A stretch of 64,000 nt of DNA, from the NCBI GenBank assembly GCA_964393405.1, contig CAYMTR010000001.1, forward strand, positions 1 through 64,000. Reading direction: 5' to 3'. The notes beneath the pieces were generated by a model. It made no database searches. It worked only from the letters and a program-made list of their open reading frames with translations, and had not been told where the DNA came from. Shown in pieces: positions 9,871 to 16,900 of this stretch (positions are counted from its first letter, which is position 1; each line of letters opens with the position of its first letter). Source of the DNA: CAYMTR01 sp964393405. Its GTDB lineage: Bacteria; Bacteroidota; Bacteroidia; Bacteroidales; Prolixibacteraceae. The position numbers and the translations under genes were made by a program.

Positions 9871-10195
9871 ATGCAAAACTATCCTAATGTTTTTAAACGT
9901 AGGTCAACCCGCCTTAAAGGATATAATTATAGAAACTCAGGAATTTATTTTATCACTATTTGTTGTAGAGATAGAGAATGTCTTTTTGGTAAAATTACTG
10001 AGGGACAAATGATTTTAAATGAATTAGGTATTATTGCTTTTAAAGAATGGGAGAAAACTTCCCAAATCCGTAATAATGTCCAACTGTGTGATTTTGTTAT
10101 AATGCCAAATCACCTCCACGGTATTCTTGTAATAAATGAACGTATGGGCGTATCTTTAAATGAAAAGGGCGTATCTTTAAATGAAAAGGGCGTAT
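9871..10195 (+). CDS. REP-associated tyrosine transposase (RAYT, Y1_Tnp family), N-terminal part, cut by assembly gap
   Basis: The visible 108 codons match the N-terminal half of the IS200-like Y1 transposase family: KRRSTRLKGYNY, GIYFITICCRDRECLFGKI, and the metal-binding HUH motif in MPNHLHGI with H81 and H83. Such enzymes nick and join single-stranded DNA at REP palindromes using a catalytic tyrosine in the C-terminal half, which here falls in or beyond the run of N. Straight after the HUH motif the reading frame enters in-phase repeats that contain REP half-sites. Whether the gene is intact cannot be told: sequence after the gap is REP array, not transposase C-terminus, if the gap is near its nominal size. 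REP-like palindromes on both sides support the assignment. The ATG is at 9871. Confidence 0.85.
10146..10195 (+). repeat. 21-bp in-frame tandem repeat with REP half-sites inside the transposase gene
   Basis: A 21-base unit starting with GGGCGTAT repeats at 10146, 10167 and 10188 (the last cut by the gap). It encodes the heptad GVSLNEK, and its period is a multiple of three so the frame is kept. GGGCGTAT is exactly one arm of the REP palindromes nearby. Confidence 0.85.
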
Positions 10196-10295
10196 NNNNN
10201 NNNNNNNNNNNNNNNNNNNNNNNNNNNNNNNNNNNNNNNNNNNNNNNNNNNNNNNNNNNNNNNNNNNNNNNNNNNNNNNNNNNNNNNNNNNNNNN
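10196..10295. other. Assembly gap of 100 N
   Basis: Exactly 100 unknown bases, the conventional placeholder for a scaffold gap of unknown length. It lies between the in-gene repeat and a tandem REP array, so an assembly break caused by repeats is likely. Confidence 0.97.
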
Positions 10296-10462
10296 AATAC
10301 GAATATGATTACATTAATTATAAAGGGCGTATGCAATACGCCCCTACAATAAATACGAATATGATTACATTAATTATAAAGGGCGTATGCATTACGTTCC
10401 AACAATAAATACGAATATGATTACATTGTTATAAAGGGCGTATGCAATACGCCCCTACAATA
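10296..10462. repeat. Tandem array of about 56-bp units each carrying a REP palindrome
   Basis: Three units start at 10296, 10352 and 10408 (56, 56 and 55 bases). Each is AATACGAATATGATT, then an AT-rich stretch, then the palindrome GGGCGTATGCAATACGCCC followed by CCTACAATA. The palindromes lie at 10325-10343 and 10436-10454. The middle copy at 10381-10399 is decayed in its right arm (ATTACGTTCC). A fourth related copy lies upstream of the transposase at 9598-9653. The whole unit is conserved, so this is not a repeat-spacer array. Translation gives GRMQYAPT-like peptides, probably by chance or as part of the gapped transposase. Confidence 0.85.
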
Positions 10463-10487
10463 CCCCGATTGGGATTTATTTATACCT

Positions 10488-10562
10488 GAACCGTACCACA
10501 TTCGTCCTTTCTCCCTTTCTTAAGGGAGAAAGGACGAATGTGGTACGGTTCTGGTACGGTTC
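10488..10562. repeat. 30-bp perfect inverted repeat with 4-base loop, followed by an 11-bp direct repeat
   Basis: The left arm 10488-10517 begins GAACCGTACC and ends CTCCCTT; the right arm 10522-10551 is its exact reverse complement, with loop TCTT. The last 11 bases, TGGTACGGTTC, are repeated directly at 10552-10562. It lies between the transposase (plus) and a membrane-protein gene (minus), so it could end transcription, but neither side has a T tract. A MITE-like or REP-type palindrome is the other reading. Confidence 0.8.
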
Positions 10563-10571
10563 TGGTGTTAA

Positions 10572-11261
10572 TCAGTTAGCCATTTGATAAGGTTCATCGT
10601 TCTGTAGTTTTGTCTCTACTGCCTGATAAAAACTTGCCCAGGTAGAGCCTATCCATATAGCAGCAGGAAAAACTCCGATAATCAAACATATAAGTCCTGC
10701 AATAACAATCAGAAAAGACATACAAAGGAGACCAAAAATTCTCCAACCGTATCCTTTGGTCATTTTCCAGCTTGTTTCAACAGCTTTGACTGCTTCAAGT
10801 CCTTTATCCATAACAAGGTAGGGAACAAAACTAAGTCGGCAGGCAAAAATGATACCCGGAATGATAAGGAAGATAAGTCCTACTCCTACAATTAGTACAA
10901 CAATTAAATTAGCAAGAACAATGTTAATATAGTTACGTTGAAAGCCAATAAACAGAACTTTAAGATCGAGCTCAACATCCCTTACAGCATTCAAAAAGAG
11001 TTGTTTTGCACCATACCTGATAATCGGTTGAACCATAAAAAACATCGCCAATCCGACCAAGATAGCAAAGCCAATTAGCGGAGCAAAAGGTATAAGTTTG
11101 GCAGGATCATCGAATTTATAATCAAACTTTGCGATACCTTGAACAATCCCGTTAATTATTACAACGAGCAACAGCAACAGGAAATACTTTTTCATTACAA
11201 GCCATCCGTTGCCCAGACTTTCGCTGATAGTTGGCTGATGAAAATACTTAATCGTTTCCAT
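10572..11261 (-). CDS. Polytopic membrane protein, DUF975/GPDP membrane-domain-like
   Basis: A 229-residue integral membrane protein with about five or six hydrophobic segments (residues 25-45, 58-80, 115-145, 175-210). It has no signal peptide beyond the first segment. The segment YLVMDKGLEAVKAVETSWKM followed by an aromatic-rich TKGYGWRIFG stretch is typical of a loosely defined family of bacterial membrane proteins related to DUF975 and to the membrane domain of glycerophosphodiester phosphodiesterases. No catalytic residues are apparent, and no function can be assigned. It reads toward the REP island, 10 bases from the 30-bp inverted repeat. The upstream gap to the DUF2461 gene is 114 bases, so it may have its own promoter. 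Confidence 0.6.
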   Translation of the reverse strand: METIKYFHQPTISESLGNGWLVMKKYFLLLLLVVIINGIVQGIAKFDYKFDDPAKLIPFAPLIGFAILVGLAMFFMVQPIIRYGAKQLFLNAVRDVELDLKVLFIGFQRNYINIVLANLIVVLIVGVGLIFLIIPGIIFACRLSFVPYLVMDKGLEAVKAVETSWKMTKGYGWRIFGLLCMSFLIVIAGLICLIIGVFPAAIWIGSTWASFYQAVETKLQNDEPYQMAN

Positions 11262-11375
11262 AATTGATTTATTAGGTTATTTAGTTGATTTAAAATATCA
11301 AGTTTTCAATAAATTAGTAAATCATCAAGCACTTGCATTACAAATAATGCAAAATAAATTCAACCGCACTATGTC

Positions 11376-12035
11376 CTACTCTATATTTGATATCGCCTCA
11401 TTCAAAAATCGGTTGTAGGGATAAATCATCTTGAATTTTTCAATTGCGAAATCTAAAATGTTGCTGCTCAGAAGCTGTTCGTCGGTAAAATTTAGGCAGG
11501 GGGCATAAGATTTGTACCTCAGAAGGTCGATATGCTCAAAATCTTTGGGAAAACCCTTGGGGTTGGTTTTCAGCTTATCCTCATCAAAAAGGTGGAAAGT
11601 AGACCTAAATTCAGGTGCATTAATTAATGCCAAATATTCATCGGCATGATAATAAATCTCATTTCTGATTGCCTTTAAGATTTCGGGCTGAGGCATGTAA
11701 ATACCTCCGCTTAAAAAACACTCACCGGGCTGAATATGTAAATAATAGCCCGGATATATTCCCTTCCTGCCACCCTTCGCAATGTAACCTCCTGAAAAAG
11801 TTTTGTAGGGAGTTTTATCGTTTGAGAACCTAACATCCCTGTAAATTCTGAAGATGCAGTCTTTTGCTTCAATGCGTGGCATTTCGGGATCAAAGCTCCT
11901 GACTTCATTGATAAGAACCTCAATAATATATGTAAAGTGCTTTTTTGCTTTAAGGTAGGTATTCTTGTTCTTGTCGAACCACTCTTTATTGTTATTGGCC
12001 TTAAGGTTGTTTAAAAAATCGTATATTTCTTTCAT
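11376..12035 (-). CDS. DUF2461 family protein (TIGR02453)
   Basis: A 219-residue cytoplasmic protein of the DUF2461/TIGR02453 family, recognised by LKANNNKEWFDKNK near the start, FRIYRDVRFSNDKTPYK in the middle and GGYIAKGGRKGIYPGYYLHI after it. Family function is unknown. I chose the ATG at 12035 over an in-frame TTG seven codons upstream, because family members start with a short helix like MKEIYDFLNNL and because AAGGA precedes this ATG. It is divergent from ispD with about 66 bases between the starts, so the two may share a promoter region. The identification of the family is firm; nothing can be said about its activity. Confidence 0.85.
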   Translation of the reverse strand: MKEIYDFLNNLKANNNKEWFDKNKNTYLKAKKHFTYIIEVLINEVRSFDPEMPRIEAKDCIFRIYRDVRFSNDKTPYKTFSGGYIAKGGRKGIYPGYYLHIQPGECFLSGGIYMPQPEILKAIRNEIYYHADEYLALINAPEFRSTFHLFDEDKLKTNPKGFPKDFEHIDLLRYKSYAPCLNFTDEQLLSSNILDFAIEKFKMIYPYNRFLNEAISNIE

Positions 12036-12101
12036 AATCCTTAGTATCTTTATCAAAATATAAGCACTAAATTAACTATAGATTTTTAATTTTCGCATAA
12101 A

Positions 12102-12770
12102 ATGAAAAAATATGCATTAATTGTTGCCGGAGGAAGTGGAAGCAGGATGAACTCATCTGTGCCTAAGCAGTTTATGCTTTTAAGAGGCATGCCTGTTCTG
12201 ATGCACACCATCAAGCGTTTTGCAGCATATGACCCTTCGGTTGAAATCATTATAGTGCTCCCTCACAATCAATTTTCGACCTGGAAAGGGCTTTGCGCTG
12301 AATATAATTTTGCCGTTGAACATATTTTGGTTCAAGGCGGTAGCGTCAGGTTTGAGAGTGTAAAGAATGGACTTTCAAAGATACCGGGAGAAGGTCTTGT
12401 AGCTATCCATGATGGTGTTAGACCGCTGGTGAGCTCAGAAACAATAAAACGATGTTTTGAAACGGCAGAATCAAAAGGGAATGCCGTGCCGGTAATGCCT
12501 CTTATTGAGTCGATAAGATATGTAGAAGGGGAAACAAATAAGGCTGTTGACCGTAAAAGCTATGTCACCATTCAAACACCGGAGGTATTCAGGGTGTCAG
12601 AGATTAAGACAGCATACGAAACTGATTATCTGGATGTTTTCACTGACGATGCGAGTGTTTTTGAGTATGCAGGGCATAAAATAAACTTAGTAGAAGGCAA
12701 TAAGGAAAATATAAAGATCACCCACCCCGTTGATATTATTGTTGCAGAACTAGAATTAGCAGCATTATGA
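12102..12770 (+). CDS. ispD: 2-C-methyl-D-erythritol 4-phosphate cytidylyltransferase
   Basis: The third enzyme of the MEP isoprenoid pathway; it joins CTP and methylerythritol phosphate into CDP-ME in the cytoplasm. The 222-residue length is normal. Visible are the nucleotide-binding loop VAGGSGSRMNSSVPKQF at residues 8-24, with the conserved Gly-rich turn, Arg15 and Lys22, and the VAIHDGVRPLVS segment near residue 105. The stop overlaps the start of the RhuM-family gene in ATGA. With two prenyl diphosphate synthases elsewhere in the window it supplies the isoprenoid theme, though no other MEP gene is here. Confidence 0.95.
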   Translation: MKKYALIVAGGSGSRMNSSVPKQFMLLRGMPVLMHTIKRFAAYDPSVEIIIVLPHNQFSTWKGLCAEYNFAVEHILVQGGSVRFESVKNGLSKIPGEGLVAIHDGVRPLVSSETIKRCFETAESKGNAVPVMPLIESIRYVEGETNKAVDRKSYVTIQTPEVFRVSEIKTAYETDYLDVFTDDASVFEYAGHKINLVEGNKENIKITHPVDIIVAELELAAL

Positions 12771-13852
12771 GTAAAAAAAAGACAGAAATACTAAGCATCG
12801 ACGAACAACTAAACGATTGGCGAAAACAGTTTGACAAAGAGATTCCTGAACGGGTTGGGCTTGCATTTTACACAAATGATGAAGGTGAAGTTGAAATTGA
12901 AGTGTATATGAATGAAGAGAATATGTGGATGAGTCAGCAAATAATGTCGAATCTTTTTGGTGTGGAAGAACATACTATTACCTACCATATTCAGGAAATA
13001 TACAAAAGCGGAGAGTTGGACGAAAACCCAACTACTCGAAAAATTCGAGTAGTTCGCAGCGAAGGAAAACGTCAGGTAAACCGCGAAATTCAGTTTTATA
13101 ATTTAGACATGGTTATTTCGGTAGGTTATCGTGTTAATTCAATTAAAGCTACCCAGTTCCGAAAGTTTGCCACAAGGGTACTGCACGAATACATACAAAA
13201 AGGATATGTGCTCAATGATGATCGATTTAAACGAGGACGAAAATTCGATGATGCGTATTTCAATGAAATGCTCGAACGTATTAGGGATATACGTCTAAGT
13301 GAACGCCGTTTGTATCTTCAAATTACCGATATTTTTGCGCTTGCTTCCGACTACGACAAGAACAGCCAGTTAACTAAAGAGTTTTTTGCCTTTATTCAAA
13401 ACAAACTTCATTATGCCATTGCAGGCGAAACTGCTGCCGAAATAATTCACAACCGTGCCAATGCCACAGAAGAAAATATGGGTTTAAGCTCGTGGTCACA
13501 TTCTCCAAATGGGAAAATCTATAAAACCGATGTTACGGTTGCAAAAAATTACTTGAAACAAGAAGAATTACATGAATTACGACTGGCTGTGAGTGCTTTT
13601 CTCGATTTGGCACAGATGCGTGCCGAACGGCAATTACCCACAACTATGCAAGATTGGATAAGCTTTATGAGCAGTTACCTCGACTTGAATAGCTATCCGG
13701 TACTCGAAGGATTGGGAAAAATAAGCAAAGAGAAAGCCGATGAAAAAGCCTTGAGTGAATATTCAAAATTCCGTGTTATACAAGACCGCAATTTCGAAAG
13801 TGATTTCGAAAAAAAGCTCAAAGCAATTGAAAAGAAAGGAACCAAGCAATGA
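12767..13852 (+). CDS. RhuM-family (virulence RhuM) protein
   Basis: A 361-residue protein matching the RhuM family, named after a gene of Salmonella pathogenicity island 3. Supporting segments are IEVYMNEENMWMSQQIMSNLFGV (a helix-turn-helix-like stretch at about residues 45-67), REIQFYNLDMVISVGYRVNS, and ATQFRKFATRVLHEYIQKGY. The family is found scattered in accessory regions of many bacteria and often beside restriction-modification genes; its activity is unknown. It starts within the ispD stop codon (ATGA overlap), so it must be translated from the ispD message. That is a strange place for an accessory gene, and suggests insertion exactly at the end of ispD. The frame is intact and no transposase or restriction gene is adjacent. 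Confidence 0.85.
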   Translation: MSKKKTEILSIDEQLNDWRKQFDKEIPERVGLAFYTNDEGEVEIEVYMNEENMWMSQQIMSNLFGVEEHTITYHIQEIYKSGELDENPTTRKIRVVRSEGKRQVNREIQFYNLDMVISVGYRVNSIKATQFRKFATRVLHEYIQKGYVLNDDRFKRGRKFDDAYFNEMLERIRDIRLSERRLYLQITDIFALASDYDKNSQLTKEFFAFIQNKLHYAIAGETAAEIIHNRANATEENMGLSSWSHSPNGKIYKTDVTVAKNYLKQEELHELRLAVSAFLDLAQMRAERQLPTTMQDWISFMSSYLDLNSYPVLEGLGKISKEKADEKALSEYSKFRVIQDRNFESDFEKKLKAIEKKGTKQ

Positions 13853-13926
13853 GTAGTATACTGCTCCTAAATCCCTAAAGACATATAAACTAGACCGATA
13901 TAAACGACTAATCCATACAAAATACA

Positions 13927-16900
13927 ATGAAATCTAAAAAGCTTAACCTAATCACCCTACTCCTTTCTCTATTAATACTTTACAGTTGCGGAGACAGTGG
14001 GTATAAAGCATCTACGCCCATTGAGTCGTTTCATGAATATATTTATGGAATCACTTCAGGAGAAATAAAGAGGAACGATGCTATTGTTGTAAATTTCACT
14101 GAAAGCATTGTCTCTGAGGAAGAAATTGGGAATAAGGTGCCTTCTTCGGTACTTTCATTTTCACCTTCGATTGACGGTAAGGCTGTGTGGACCAGCACAG
14201 ATGCTATTGAGTTCCGCCCTGCTGATCCTCTTAAATGGAAAACATCGTACAGCGGAAAGCTGAAACTTTCAAAGCTGATGAAGGTACCAAAAGAGCTATC
14301 GGAGGTTGTATTCAACTTTAACACAGCCATTAAACAAATAAAGGTTCTGGAAAAAGGGCTCAGGATTTCGGAAAATAACGATGGCACTTATGTTTTACCG
14401 GTAGAAGTAGTTACCTCTGATATCATTGATAATAAAGAAATTGAAAGCATATTTTCTGTCAAACAGGGAGGCGAATCACTAACATTAAATTGGACACATC
14501 AAGCTGAAGCTAATTTACATTCATTCAATATAGTAGACATCAAGAGGAAAGATAAAAAAACAAGTGTTGAGATTGAATGGTCAGGAAACAAGATTGACCT
14601 TGAAAGCGGAAGAGGAAAGACAATAGTAGACATACCTTCGAAGAATGATTTCACTGTGGCTTCGGTCAAGGTTGTTAATACTCCTGACCAATATATTGAG
14701 ATAACCTTTTCTGACCCTGTAAATAACAGAGCTGATCTACGGGGTCTTATACAGCTTGACGAAAAAAATATTGATCAGATTTCGGTGGAGAGAAACATCG
14801 TAAAAGCATATCCTTCGGAAAGAATTTCCGGATCGTTTAAGCTGATGATCAATCGATTCGTAGAAAGTACAGCGGGAAATTCCCTTTCAGCAAACTACGC
14901 TGAAGAGATTTATTTCGGAGGGGTAAAACCAGCTGTCAGACTTCTGGGTGAGGGAGTTATAGTGCCTCAAAGTACAGGACTATACTTTCCTTTTGAGGCA
15001 GTGGGCTTAAATACTGTCGATGTTAGAATTACAAAAATCTTCAAGAACAACATTCATTCTTTTTTGCAGAATAACAATTACGGCGACCACTGGAACCTCA
15101 GGCAGGTAGGCAGGACTATCAAAAGGATGAGGGTGCCGCTCGAAAACAAAGGGGCTAAGGACCTTAACAACTGGAATGCTTTCGTGCTCGACCTGACAAA
15201 AATTATTAGCGTTGAACCGGGGATTATTTACAATATTGAGATTGGCTTCAGGAAGCAATATTCAATCTTCCCCTGTATTTCAGAAAAAGAAGAAAGAGAT
15301 AGGTATGTAGCCATTGAAGATGAGGAAGATAAGCCTTCTGAAGACTATTCATCGGTGTATTATGAGTATTATTCAGATTGGACAGCTGAGGAAGACCCTT
15401 GCGCCCAGGCATATTATTCGCCATATAAATTTCAAAGCAGGAATATATTAGGTTCGAACTTTGGTATAATTGCCAAGACTGATCCTAACAAAAATACATA
15501 CGTATATGTTACAAACCTGTTGACAGCAGCACCTGAGGTCGGGGTCGAAGTTTCCTTCTATGATTATCAGAACCAGTATCTTACAAAAGCAAAGACCAAT
15601 TCGGAGGGAATGATTTCAGTGAAGACTGATTTCGAGCCGTTCCTGTTGATAGCTAATAAAGACAAACAAACGGGTTATCTGAAGATTGATTATGCTACAA
15701 ACTTGTCGCTGGGGAACTTTGATGTAGCGGGAGTTAGCGTTGAGAAAGGAATAAAAGGTTTTATCTATGGAGAAAGAGGAGTATGGCGACCGGGCGATTC
15801 AATTTTTGTTTCCTTAGTGCTTGAAGATAAGCTTAAAGTGCTTCCGGAAGGGCATCCAATTATCATGGAAATATATACTCCTAAGGGACAGTTTTTTCAG
15901 AAAAAGATAAACAAAAAAGATGGGAGGTATATTTATCCATTTGCATTCAAGACTTCAGCTGATGACCCAACAGGAAACTGGAGATTGACAGTTACTGCCG
16001 GAGGAGCATCTTTCAACAAGAGCATTCAGATTGAAACAATTAAGCCCAATAGGCTGAAAGTAGACCTTTCATTCAGCGATAAGATATTATCTTCCGGGAA
16101 AGCATCGTTCGGAAAGCTTGAATCAAAATGGCTTCACGGTATGCCGGCATCAAACCTAAAAGCTAAGGTAGATGTGTCGTTCAGCAATACCAAGACTGAA
16201 TTCGACGGGTATAAGGATTATGATTTCACTGCCCCGTTTGATAAAAGCGAGATCAATACTTTCACCTTATTTGATGGAAAGCTTGACAGTGAGGGGAAAG
16301 CAGACCTTATGTTCGACATGAAAGCAAATAAAAGTACATCGGGGTTCCTGAATGCAATGTTTACAACTAAGGTTTTTGAAGAAGGAGGAGATTTCAGCAT
16401 AAACAGTGCTTCGAAGATATATTCGCCTTATAATGAATATGTGGGGTCAAAAATCGAGTGGTCGTACAAGAGCTGGAAGAAACTTAATATAGATGAAAAC
16501 CACACAATCAGGATTGCATCGGTTGATAAAAATGGGAAGCCCATAAGTTTGAGCGGCATTAAAGTAAAACTCTTTGCTTTAGATTATGACTGGTGGTACA
16601 GCACTAATAATGAAAATCTTGCATCGTATGCATCCTCATCATATTATACACCTGTCAAAACATTCACAATCAACACTTCAGGAGGAAAAGGAGAGTTTAC
16701 GCTTACACCCGATGAAAATATGTGGGGACGTCACCTTCTACTAATAACTTCGCCTACAGGGCATGTAAGCGGACAGCTGATATATTTCGGATGGGACTGG
16801 GGTCGCGATAAGCAAAAAGGAGGTTCTCAGATTATTACTTTAGCTGCAGATAAAGAAAACTACAAAGTTGGCGAAAAAGTAAAGATTGGTTTTCCGGCAG

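Noticed and set aside
10296..10408. Frame giving GRMQYAPT after the gap
   Set aside because: REP array translation; its frame relative to the transposase cannot be known across the gap.
10296..10462. Possible CRISPR array (regular 56-bp period)
   Set aside because: The whole unit, including the would-be spacer, is conserved between copies and the core is a REP palindrome; no cas genes nearby.
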